In this document: positions 1 to 7,801 of the stretch, in pieces
Numbering within the stretch: the stretch's first letter is position 1
Layout of the letters: every line of letters starts with the position of its first letter
Assembly: GCA_030038035.1 (NCBI GenBank)
Contig: JASHPP010000251.1
Span: 1 to 27,750 of the forward strand
From: Trebonia sp.
GTDB taxonomy: Bacteria; Actinomycetota; Actinomycetes; Streptosporangiales; Streptosporangiaceae
Length of the DNA stretch: 27,750 nt
Reading direction: 5' to 3'
Notes under the pieces: generated by a model
The model's input: the letters and a program-made list of their open reading frames with translations, nothing else
What the model was told of the DNA's origin: nothing
The model's database searches: none
Translations under genes and position numbers: made by a program

Positions 1-957
1 GCGCTCGGCGGCGGGCACGGGCTCGCGGCGTCGCTGGCCGCGCTGCGCAGGGTGACGTCCGAGGTGACCGCGATCGTGACCGTCGCCGACGACGGCGGGT
101 CTTCCGGCCGGCTGCGCCGCGAGTACGGCGTGCTCCCGCCCGGGGACCTGCGGATGGCGCTCGCCGCGCTGTGCGGTGACGACGAGTGGGGGACTACCTG
201 GTCCCGCGTGGTGCAGCACCGGTTCGGCGGTGACGGCGAGCTCGCCGGGCACGCGGTCGGCAACCTGCTGATCACCGCGCTCGGGGACCTGCTCGGCGAC
301 CCGGTGGCGGGGCTGGACTGGGTCGGGCGGCTGCTGCGGGTCTGCGGGCGGGTGCTGCCGATGGCGGCGGTGCCGCTGGACATCGCGGCGTCGGTGGAAG
401 GCGCGGATCCGGCCCGGCCGCACGCGATCTCGGTCGTGCGGGGCCAGTCGGCGGTCGCCGTGACGCCCGGACGGGTGCGGTCGATCGAGCTGGTGCCCGC
501 CGACCCGCCGGCGGTCCCCGAGGCGCTGGCCGCGGTGCTGTCGGCGGACTGGGTCGTTTTCGGCCCGGGGTCGTGGTTCACCAGCGTGCTGCCGCACCTG
601 CTGGTCCCGTCGCTGGCCGCCGCCCTGAGCCAGACGACTGCGCGGCGGCTCGTGGCGCTGAACCTGGTGCCGCAGCCCGGCGAGACAGAAGGATTTTCCC
701 CGCACCGCCATCTGGAAGTTCTCGCCGATCACGCGCCATCATTGTCTTTTGACGTGGTGCTCGCCGACCGTGGCGCGGTCCGCGGCGCGGAGGACGAACT
801 CGAGAAGGCGGCGGCACTGCTTCGTGCGTCGCTGGTGCTGGCGGAGGTCGCCGCGGGCGACGGCGCCACGCATGACCCCGTGCGGCTGGCGATCGCGTAC
901 CAAACCGTATTCGGGACCGCTTGGGCGGGGCGCGACGACAAGGGGGGTTGTGTCTGA
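1..957 (+). CDS. yvcK: Gluconeogenesis factor YvcK/CofD-like protein (5' end cut off)
   Basis: The reading frame is open from base 1 and already inside the gene: it reads ALGGGHGLAASLAALR, the N-terminal nucleotide-sugar-binding glycine-rich loop of the family, so only a short N-terminus lies outside the window. The typical VTVADDGGSSGRLRREYG segment follows, with PPGDLRMAL and GNLL further on, and FGPGSWFTSVLPHLLV in the C-terminal half. YvcK (CuvA in mycobacteria) belongs to the CofD/YvcK fold; in other bacteria it binds UDP-sugars and supports cell-wall homeostasis on gluconeogenic carbon. The TGA stop at 955-957 directly abuts the whiA ATG, so the two are almost certainly co-transcribed and translationally coupled. 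The actinobacterial rapZ and uvrC genes would be expected just upstream, outside the window. Family assignment is firm; the cell-wall role is taken from homologues. Confidence 0.95.
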   Translation, partial: ALGGGHGLAASLAALRRVTSEVTAIVTVADDGGSSGRLRREYGVLPPGDLRMALAALCGDDEWGTTWSRVVQHRFGGDGELAGHAVGNLLITALGDLLGDPVAGLDWVGRLLRVCGRVLPMAAVPLDIAASVEGADPARPHAISVVRGQSAVAVTPGRVRSIELVPADPPAVPEALAAVLSADWVVFGPGSWFTSVLPHLLVPSLAAALSQTTARRLVALNLVPQPGETEGFSPHRHLEVLADHAPSLSFDVVLADRGAVRGAEDELEKAAALLRASLVLAEVAAGDGATHDPVRLAIAYQTVFGTAWAGRDDKGGCV

Positions 958-1941
958 ATGGCGATGACCGGCCTGGTGAAGGACGAGCTCAGCCGCGTGC
1001 CGGTGGTGAAGCCGTGCTGCCGGAAGACCGAGGTGTCCACGCTGCTGCGGTTCGCCGGCGGGCTCAACCTGACCGGGTCGCCCGGGCGGATCGTGATCGA
1101 GGCCGAGCTGGACACCGCCGCCGTGGCGCGGCGGCTGCGCGCGAGCATCGCCGAGGTGTTCGGCCAGCCGTCAGAGCTGCTCGTGCTCGCCCCCGGCGGG
1201 CTGCGCAAGGGCAACAGGTACGTCGTCCGGGTCAGCAAGGGCGGTGACAGCCTGGCCAGGCAGGCCGGCCTGCTCGACAGCTTCGGCCGCCCGGTGCGCG
1301 GCCTGCCCCGCCAGGTGGTGTCCGGCGCCACCTGCGACTGCGAGGCCGTCTGGCGCGGGGCGTTCCTCGTGCACGGCTCGCTGACCGAGCCTGGCCGGTC
1401 GATGGCCCTCGAGGTCACCTGCCCCGGGTCGGAGACGGCGCTGGCGCTCGTGGGCGCCGCGCGGCGGCTGAAGATCGCCGCCAAGGCCCGCGAGGTCCGT
1501 GGCGTGGACCGGGTGGTGATCCGCGATGGCGAGGCGATCAGCGCGATGCTGACCCGGCTCGGGGCGCACGACAGCGTCCTGGCCTGGGAGGAGCGGCGGA
1601 TGCGCCGCGAGGTCCGCGCGACCGCCAACCGGCTGGCGAACTTCGACGACGCGAACCTGCGCCGGTCGGCCCGCGCGGCAGTCGCGGCCGGCGCGCGGGT
1701 GGAGCGCGCCCTGGAGATCCTCGGCGCGGACGCCCCAGAGCACCTCACGATGGCCGGCCGGCTGCGGATCGCGCACCGGCAGGCCTCGCTTGAGGAGCTC
1801 GGCCAGCTCGCCGACCCGCCGCTGACCAAGGACGCGATCGCCGGCCGGATCCGCCGCCTCCTCGCGATGGCCGACCGCCGCGCCCACGACCTGGGCCTGC
1901 CCAACACCGAAGCCTGCCTGACCGCCGACATGCTCCCGTAG
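958..1941 (+). CDS. whiA: DNA-binding protein WhiA
   Basis: A 327-residue protein of the normal WhiA length. It starts [16 protein letters not shown], with the [17 protein letters not shown] segment that opens the LAGLIDADG-endonuclease-like N-terminal domain; the C-terminal part (about 240-320), containing [24 protein letters not shown], is the helix-turn-helix domain. WhiA is a transcription factor that acts with WhiB at the onset of sporulation septation in Streptomyces and is conserved even in non-sporulating Gram-positives. The endonuclease fold lacks nuclease activity in characterised homologues. The ATG follows the yvcK stop without any gap, and yvcK-whiA is a deeply conserved pair. 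In many actinobacteria gap is the next gene; here about 10 kb of other genes intervenes. Confidence 0.97.
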   Translation: MAMTGLVKDELSRVPVVKPCCRKTEVSTLLRFAGGLNLTGSPGRIVIEAELDTAAVARRLRASIAEVFGQPSELLVLAPGGLRKGNRYVVRVSKGGDSLARQAGLLDSFGRPVRGLPRQVVSGATCDCEAVWRGAFLVHGSLTEPGRSMALEVTCPGSETALALVGAARRLKIAAKAREVRGVDRVVIRDGEAISAMLTRLGAHDSVLAWEERRMRREVRATANRLANFDDANLRRSARAAVAAGARVERALEILGADAPEHLTMAGRLRIAHRQASLEELGQLADPPLTKDAIAGRIRRLLAMADRRAHDLGLPNTEACLTADMLP

Positions 1942-2189
1942 TGACGTGCCCGGCGGCGAAGGCCGCTGACGGCGCCTGCTGACCGACGCAATGCCGACTC
2001 CGGCCGCCCAGCCGCTGTCTCACGATCCGGACGCCCCGCCGCAAGATAGGACCCGAGCGGCAGATCGAAATGCGTATAAAACGGACAATGAACCTGCCGC
2101 CCGGGTCCTAAGTCGGTTCGAACCTCCCAGAATGAGACGGCCGCTGGCTAGAAGTAGACGCTGAGCGGCGGCTGCGTCCCGTGCATCAA

Positions 2190-2369
2190 TAGGGGCCGCG
2201 ACGAGGATGAGCGTGCTGGCGGCGCCGGCCCACGCCTGGTTGCCCGGCCGCAGGGCCGCGAACAGCCGTCCGTGGGCGTGCTCGCCGATGGCGCCCACCG
2301 CGCCGCCTCAAGCAACGGGTGCACGGGAACCGCTGTGTTCGCGGTCTTCTTCATGGGCAACCTCTTCAT
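2190..2369 (-). pseudogene. Decayed nitroreductase-family gene remnant
   Basis: On the minus strand an ATG at 2354, preceded by AAGAGG six bases upstream, opens MKKTANTAVPVHPLL and runs straight into EAARWAPSAS, a phrase typical of flavin nitroreductases. In a different minus-strand frame (about 2271 to 2190) follows RLFAALRPGNQAWAG and STLILVAAP, which normally lies about 20-25 residues after APSA in the same proteins. The segment that should lie between VHPLL and LLEAARWAPSA (ERWSPRAF-like) is missing, and the part between APSAS and RLFAAL is shortened with a frameshift. After VAAP the homology fades, so most of the enzyme is gone. The flavin-binding C-terminal half is not visible. The rest of 1942-2407 shows no gene, apart from a weak GCGGC-GAAG-GCCGC stem (1953-1966) just after whiA. 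The family call rests on remembered motifs. Confidence 0.65.
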
Positions 2370-2407
2370 TGGAATAATCGCAGCGCACCGGGTGTTTTCC
2401 GAAAGCT

Positions 2408-2869
2408 ATGAAGAAGTGTGTGACGTGCGGGTGCGAGCTGCATCCCGAGCGGGCGAAGAAGTACGACTACTGCATGTCGGGTGCGTGCCAGGAGAAGAAC
2501 GCCAAGGGCCTGACGATCGTCGCGGTCGGGGTGAACAAGTCGGCCGAGCAGTACATGATCCTGGACGAGCGCACCAGGGACGAGCTGGCGAGCGGCAAGT
2601 ACCACGACCAGCGCCGCGGATCGTTCGGCACGTCCGTGCCGGCGGCGGAGGCAGCCGGGACCGCGGCCAATCGCGTCCGCCCGCGGCCGCGGCCGCGGCC
2701 TGTCACCCCCAGTGCGGTCCGCCAGCCGTGGAGCCGGTCGCAGGAGAAGCTCGCGCTGCTGTACAACGAGCAGGGCCTGCGGCCGGATGAGATAGCAGGA
2801 AAACTGAGACTGAGCGCGTACACGGTGACCCAGATCATCCTCAACGCGCGTAGCCGCGGCAAGCTCTGA
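2408..2869 (+). CDS. Small zinc-finger and helix-turn-helix protein, function unknown
   Basis: A 153-residue protein in two parts. The N-terminus has CVTCGCELHPERAKKYDYC and then SGAC, a likely four-cysteine zinc site, followed by a conserved-looking stretch (AKGLTIVAVGVNKSAEQYMILDERTRDELASGKY). A low-complexity linker rich in Arg-Pro (RVRPRPRPRP) leads to a C-terminal segment, about 110-150, WSRSQEKLALLYNEQGLRPDEIAGKLRLSAYTVTQIILNA, which reads as a sigma-region-4-like HTH. It is probably a DNA- or RNA-polymerase-associated regulator; similar uncharacterised proteins occur in other actinobacteria as far as I recall. The ATG has no clear Shine-Dalgarno sequence, so leaderless or weak translation is possible. 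It lies 385 bases upstream of the encapsulin gene on the same strand, but a link is unproven. Confidence 0.8.
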   Translation: MKKCVTCGCELHPERAKKYDYCMSGACQEKNAKGLTIVAVGVNKSAEQYMILDERTRDELASGKYHDQRRGSFGTSVPAAEAAGTAANRVRPRPRPRPVTPSAVRQPWSRSQEKLALLYNEQGLRPDEIAGKLRLSAYTVTQIILNARSRGKL

Positions 2870-3254
2870 GAGAACATCGCCTTTCTGCTCATTAACTATA
2901 GGAATAATGATATTGTTGCCTCCGTGCCGATGGCCGTCCGCCCAGGCAGCGTGCCGGTTCGCGATTTATCGTTTTTTTCCTTGAAATTGTTGTCTTTGCG
3001 CCTGATAACGCTAGCAGGGGAATTTTGCTATTCGTTGCCGGTTTTAGCCATCTGGAAATCAAGTATGGCAGCGCATAAGGTTGTTGAATTGCATTCGGCC
3101 GAACGCGAATGGCCCTACAGTGGGTTGCGCACGACCGAACTCCGCGCCGGGACACGCGACACGGTCGGACCGCTGGTGACGAGGCACCGAAGGTTGCGCG
3201 GATCGGGGGAGCAAGAAGGATCCAGCCGTCCTTAGCACATCCGGGGGAAGACCG
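2870..3254 (+). other. AT-richer leader region upstream of the encapsulin operon
   Basis: No convincing gene lies here. By my count bases 2881-3120 are about 48% G+C, against roughly 70% in neighbouring genes. Several T-runs and the ATAGGAATAATGATATTG stretch near 2899 stand out. A possible open frame (2924-3235) has neither actinobacterial codon bias nor recognisable motifs and I do not call it. The segment ends with GGGGGAAG at 3243-3250, the ribosome binding site for the shell gene. It most likely holds the promoter and regulatory leader of the encapsulin operon. Confidence 0.6.
2981..3009 (+). promoter_or_regulatory. Candidate promoter for the encapsulin operon
   Basis: TTGAAA (2981-2986) and GATAAC (3004-3009) are separated by exactly 17 bases, inside the AT-richer stretch. 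This fits a housekeeping sigma-factor promoter in an actinomycete. Transcription would begin near 3016 and give a leader of about 240 bases before the shell ATG. In an AT-rich segment such matches arise by chance, so this is a candidate only. Confidence 0.35.
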
Positions 3255-4181
3255 ATGACCACTGCACAGGAACCGCTCGCACTCAGCGACGGAGCAGCCC
3301 GCCAGCTCGCCAACGCCACCAAGACAGTCCCGCAGATGGTGACAATCACGCCGCGGTGGCTGGTACGCATGCTGGAATGGGCGCCGGTCGAGGCCGGCAT
3401 CTACCGGCTGAACAAGGTCAGGCATCCCGAGGCCATCGACATCGCCTGCCCGCCGCGCGACGAGTCGGAGCTGCCGCAGACCTACGTCGACTACGAGGAG
3501 AACGCCCGCGAGTACTTCCTGAACGCGGTAACGACGGTCGTCGACGTCCACACCCGGGTCTCCGACCTGTACAGCAGCCCCTACGACCAGATCAAGGAGC
3601 AGCTGCGGCTGACGATCGAAATCGTCAAGGAGCGCCAGGAGTCCGAGCTGATCAACAACGCCGAGTACGGCATGCTGGCGAACGTCGCGGGCGATCAGCG
3701 CATCAGGACAGGGACCGGCGCCCCGACGCCTGACGATCTCGACGAGCTGATCACGCGGGTGTGGAAGCAGCCGGCGTTCTTCCTGACCCATCCCAAGGGG
3801 ATCGCCGCGTTCGGCCGCGAATGCACCAGGCGCGGGGTTCCGCCGGCGACCGTGAGCCTGTTCGGGTCGCAGTTCATCACCTGGCGGGGCATACCGCTGA
3901 TCCCGTCGGACAAGGTTCCCCTTGAGGACGGGAGGACGAAGATCCTGCTGCTGCGGGTCGGCGAAGAGCGCCAGGGGGTCGTCGGCCTGTATCAGCCGGA
4001 CCTCACCGGTCAGCAGAGCATGGGGCTTTCCGTCCGCTTCATGGGCATCTCGCGCAACGCCATCGCGTCCTACCTCGTCTCGCTGTACTGCTCGCTCGCC
4101 GTCCTGACCGACGACGCCCTTGGGGTCATCGACGATGTCGAGGTCGGCAAGTTCCACAACTACGGCTTCAGCTACCTGTGA
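3255..4181 (+). CDS. Family 2A encapsulin nanocompartment shell protein
   Basis: A 308-residue protein recognisable as the SrpI / major membrane protein I type of encapsulin. This HK97-phage-like capsid protein self-assembles into a cytoplasmic icosahedral protein shell. Family features include the N-terminal LANATKTVPQMVTITPRWL arm, the segment around YVDYEENAREYFLN, the long helix region YDQIKEQLRLTIEIVKERQESELINN, the TPDDLDELITRVWKQPAFFL stretch, and a C-terminal domain ending GKFHNYGFSYL. The roughly 300-residue length has no room for the cNMP-binding insert of family 2B shells, which places it in 2A. The ATG at 3255 follows GGGGGAAG with a four-base gap. The cargo gene begins seven bases after the stop, so they form an operon. 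Family 2A shells from other bacteria package cysteine desulfurase and are induced by sulfur starvation in Synechococcus. Confidence 0.93.
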   Translation: MTTAQEPLALSDGAARQLANATKTVPQMVTITPRWLVRMLEWAPVEAGIYRLNKVRHPEAIDIACPPRDESELPQTYVDYEENAREYFLNAVTTVVDVHTRVSDLYSSPYDQIKEQLRLTIEIVKERQESELINNAEYGMLANVAGDQRIRTGTGAPTPDDLDELITRVWKQPAFFLTHPKGIAAFGRECTRRGVPPATVSLFGSQFITWRGIPLIPSDKVPLEDGRTKILLLRVGEERQGVVGLYQPDLTGQQSMGLSVRFMGISRNAIASYLVSLYCSLAVLTDDALGVIDDVEVGKFHNYGFSYL

Positions 4182-4188
4182 CACCGGC

Positions 4189-5805
4189 ATGAACGACAAT
4201 CTCAACGGGCTGCCCGATGAGGCGAGCCTGACCCGGCTGGCCAATGAGCTCTTCGCCGCCTTGCCAGCGGAGGCGGCCGACCTCGGCGGCCGGGGCGGTT
4301 CCGCCGGGCCGGCGCCGTCGGAGACGCTCGCCTCACCGGCGGCGACCGTGCTGACCAACATCCCGGACTCGCTTGAGGAGTCCCCGATCACGGTGCACGC
4401 GGCCCCGCGCCACGAGGCCGCGCCAGGCTGGCAAACCATGGCGCTCGCGCCGACCGTCCCGGCCGGGCTCGGCGACGTGCTGAGCGATCCCTATGCCCCA
4501 TTGCGCGCTCAGGAGTTCTACTTCCTCGACCCGCTGCAGGCGGGCCGGCCCGCGGTGCCGGCCACGCGGTGGCCAAGCCGGACGTCATTCGACGTCGAGG
4601 CGGTCCGGCGCGACTTCCCGATCCTCGCCGAGACTGTCAACGGTCACCAGCTGGTCTGGCTGGACAATGCCGCGACCACCCAGAAGCCGCGGGAGGTGAT
4701 CGACCGCCTTGCCCGCTTCTACGCTCACGAGAACTCGAACATTCACCGCGCCGCGCACGAGCTCGCGGCGCGGGCGACGCAGGCCTACGAGGACGCGCGG
4801 GACACCGTGGCGCGCTTCCTGGGCGCCCCCGCGGCGGAGGACATCGTCTTCGTGCGCGGCACGACCGAGGCGATCAACCTCGTCGCGCAAAGCTGGGGCC
4901 GCGAGTACGTCGGGTCCGGCGACGAGATCGTGTTGTCGCACCTGGAGCACCACGCGAACATCGTGCCGTGGCAGCTGCTCGCGCGCGAACGGGGCGCCAC
5001 GCTGCGCGTCATACCCGTCGATGACAGCGGCCAGGTCATCCTCGACGAGTACCGCAACCTGCTATCGCCGCGTACCCGCCTGGTGGCGGTCGCGCACGTG
5101 TCGAACGCCCTGGGCACGGTCCTCCCGCTGGGTGAGATCATCGCCGCCGCGCACGATGCGGGCGCGGCCGTGCTGGTCGACGGGGCGCAGGCGGTCTCGC
5201 ACATGCCGGTCGACGTGCGGGAGCTCGACACGGACTTCTACGTCTTCTCCGGGCACAAGGTGTTCGGGCCGACCGGCATCGGCGCGCTGTACGGCAAGCC
5301 CGACGTGCTCGACTCGATGCCTCCGTGGCAGGGCGGCGGGAACATGATCAGGAACGTCACCTTCGAGCGCACGGTGTACCAGCCGCCGCCCACCCGGTTC
5401 GAGGCGGGCACCGCCTCGATCGCGGACGCGGTCGGCCTCGGCGCGGCCCTGGCGTACGTGGAGCGGATCGGCCGCGAGAGCATCGCCGGCTACGAGCACG
5501 ACCTGCTCGGTTACGCGACGCGGGCGCTTGAGGCCGTCCCCGGCCTGCGCATGGTCGGCACGGCGCCCGGCAAGGCGGGCATCCTCTCGTTCGTCCTCGA
5601 CGGGTACCGCCCGGAGGAGGTGGGGTCGGCGCTGGACTGCGAGGGCATCGCCGTGCGCGCCGGCCATCACTGCGCGCAGCCGGTCCTGCGGCGCTTCGGG
5701 CTCGAGGCAACCGTGCGCGCCGCGCTCGCGCTGTACAACACGTACGCCGAGGTCGACCAGCTGGCGGCCGCCTTGCACCGGCTGGCCGGCCAGCGCACGC
5801 GGTAA
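4189..5805 (+). CDS. Cysteine desulfurase, encapsulin cargo with N-terminal loading extension
   Basis: A 538-residue SufS-like (class V aminotransferase fold) cysteine desulfurase, which uses PLP to take sulfur from L-cysteine as an enzyme persulfide. The catalytic core begins near residue 133 (SFDVEAVRRDFPIL). Visible sites are EHHANIVPW (253-261), DGAQAVSHMPVD (331-342), the PLP lysine K357 in FSGHKVFGPTG, and the persulfide cysteine C495 in RAGHHCAQPVL. Ordinary SufS is about 410 residues. The extra 132 N-terminal residues are rich in Ala, Pro and Gly and are probably disordered, with islands EASLTRLANELFAALP (11-26) and SDPYAPLRAQEFYFLDPL (99-116). In family 2A systems such an extension directs the enzyme into the shell. 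I chose the ATG at 4189, seven bases after the shell stop, over an upstream start that would overlap the shell gene; the weak Shine-Dalgarno suggests translational coupling. No SufBCD or SufU genes are nearby. Confidence 0.93.
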   Translation: MNDNLNGLPDEASLTRLANELFAALPAEAADLGGRGGSAGPAPSETLASPAATVLTNIPDSLEESPITVHAAPRHEAAPGWQTMALAPTVPAGLGDVLSDPYAPLRAQEFYFLDPLQAGRPAVPATRWPSRTSFDVEAVRRDFPILAETVNGHQLVWLDNAATTQKPREVIDRLARFYAHENSNIHRAAHELAARATQAYEDARDTVARFLGAPAAEDIVFVRGTTEAINLVAQSWGREYVGSGDEIVLSHLEHHANIVPWQLLARERGATLRVIPVDDSGQVILDEYRNLLSPRTRLVAVAHVSNALGTVLPLGEIIAAAHDAGAAVLVDGAQAVSHMPVDVRELDTDFYVFSGHKVFGPTGIGALYGKPDVLDSMPPWQGGGNMIRNVTFERTVYQPPPTRFEAGTASIADAVGLGAALAYVERIGRESIAGYEHDLLGYATRALEAVPGLRMVGTAPGKAGILSFVLDGYRPEEVGSALDCEGIAVRAGHHCAQPVLRRFGLEATVRAALALYNTYAEVDQLAAALHRLAGQRTR

Positions 5806-5834
5806 CCGGGCCCGCGGCTGGGGATAATGGGCAC

Positions 5835-6809
5835 GTGCGCTACCTAGCGGTCGACACCGCACCGAAGCTCTCCAAGATCGGACTGGGCACCTGGCAGTTC
5901 GGGTCCAGGCAATGGGGGTACGGCACACTGTACGCCGAGCGCGAGGCGCAGGCCATCGTGCACCGCGCGCTCGAGCTCGGCGTGACGCTGTTCGACACCG
6001 CCGAGATCTACGGGCTCGGCCGCAGCGAGCGGATCCTCGGCCGAGCCATCAGCGGGCACCGCGACCAGGTGTTTCTCGCGACGAAGATCCTCCCGGTCGC
6101 GCCGCTGCCGCCGGTCGTCGAGCAGCGGGCGGTAGCCAGCGCGAACCGCGCCGGGGTCAGCAGAATCGACCTGTACCAGGTGCACCAGCCGAACCCGGTG
6201 GCCCCCGATACCGTGACCATGCGCGGCATGCGAGCGCTGCAGCGGATCGGCCTGGTCGGCGAGGTCGGCGTGAGCAACTACTCGCTCGACCGCTGGAAGG
6301 CTGCCGAGCGCGCGCTCGGCAGCCGCGTGCTCAGCAATCAGGTGCAGTACAGCCTCGTCGTCAGGGGACCCGCCGACGACCTGATCCCGTACGCGGAACA
6401 GACCGGTCACGTCGTGATCGCCTACAGCCCGCTGGCCCAGGGGTTCCTGTCCGGCCGGTACGGTCCCGACAGCCCGCCGAAGGACCGCGTCCGGTCGGTC
6501 AACCCGTATTTCCTGCCGGTCAACCTGGAGCGGGCCGCCGGGCTGTTCGGCGTGCTGCGGGATGTCGCCGAGGCGCACGGCGTCACGCCGGCGCAGGTGG
6601 CGCTCGCCTGGGCGATCCGGAGCCCGGCCGTGGTGGCGATCCCCGGCGCGTCCAGCGTCGCGCAGCTGGAGAGCAACGTCGCCGCCGCCGAGATCGACCT
6701 GGCCGACACCGAATTCCGCGAGCTGTCCGACGCGGCCGCCCGCTTCCAGCCGGTTACCGGGCCAGCCGCGCTGCCCGGCCTGGTCCGCGCCCGGCTGCGC
6801 AGGGGCTAA
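5835..6809 (+). CDS. Aldo/keto reductase
   Basis: A 324-residue NAD(P)H-dependent oxidoreductase of the AKR (beta/alpha)8-barrel superfamily. The family start KLSKIGLGTWQFGS is present, with the catalytic tetrad D54 and Y59 (FDTAEIYG), K84 (LATKILP) and H117 (YQVHQPN), and the cofactor-binding region YSPLAQGFLSGRYG and IPGASSVAQLESN. It is closest in look to the general aldo/keto reductases of the YajO/Tas type; the substrate cannot be told. The GTG at 5835 starts 29 bases after the cysteine desulfurase stop on the same strand, so it may be read from the encapsulin transcript. It has no long N-terminal extension that would suggest it is cargo. Its job in the cluster is unknown. Confidence 0.9.
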   Translation: MRYLAVDTAPKLSKIGLGTWQFGSRQWGYGTLYAEREAQAIVHRALELGVTLFDTAEIYGLGRSERILGRAISGHRDQVFLATKILPVAPLPPVVEQRAVASANRAGVSRIDLYQVHQPNPVAPDTVTMRGMRALQRIGLVGEVGVSNYSLDRWKAAERALGSRVLSNQVQYSLVVRGPADDLIPYAEQTGHVVIAYSPLAQGFLSGRYGPDSPPKDRVRSVNPYFLPVNLERAAGLFGVLRDVAEAHGVTPAQVALAWAIRSPAVVAIPGASSVAQLESNVAAAEIDLADTEFRELSDAAARFQPVTGPAALPGLVRARLRRG

Positions 6810-6876
6810 CCCGTCCCATTTCCCGCGTGCAGAGGGCCAGCCCCAGCGGCTGCCCGCGCGGCTGTTCGGTTGGCGG

Positions 6877-6972
6877 TCATTTGCGCGGGCGGCGCAGCCG
6901 GATGTACAAGACCAGCACAGCGATCCCGAAGGCGATCCAGGGTGCCGCCACGACCAGTTCGCTTGCGGTCAT
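6877..6972 (-). CDS. Putative 31-residue single-pass membrane protein
   Basis: A short minus-strand frame opens with ATG at 6972, with AGGA eight bases upstream, and encodes 31 residues. It begins MTASELVVAAPW, continues with a strongly hydrophobic stretch IAFGIAVLVLYI and ends in a basic tail RLRRPRK. That is the pattern of a single transmembrane helix with positive residues on the cytoplasmic side. It occupies the gap between the aldo/keto reductase and the response regulator, divergent from the latter. I do not recognise a named family; KdpF-like small subunits have a similar size, but no Kdp genes are present. The upstream part of the same open frame (up to 7344) is the antisense of the regulator gene and is not counted. 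Confidence 0.5.
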   Translation of the reverse strand: MTASELVVAAPWIAFGIAVLVLYIRLRRPRK

Positions 6973-7078
6973 CAGCGCTGTCCTATGCTGCCGGTGCTGC
7001 CTCACTGCCAGGACACCCGACGTCGGTGCCGGCCCGGTGCAGGTGTGATGGTGACGGTATGGAGGCTCGGAAAGGCGG

Positions 7079-7793
<715 letters not shown>

Positions 7794-7801
<8 letters not shown>

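Noticed and set aside
729..1991. A 420-residue open frame on the minus strand over yvcK and whiA
   Set aside because: It is antisense to two firmly identified genes; Arg/Ser/Ala-rich composition is typical of shadow frames in GC-rich DNA.
2924..3235. A 103-residue plus-strand frame in the encapsulin leader
   Set aside because: No ribosome binding site, no recognisable motif, composition unlike neighbouring genes.
2892..4439. A 515-residue minus-strand frame over the encapsulin gene
   Set aside because: It is antisense to the shell gene and shows no domain motif; the plus-strand encapsulin is certain.
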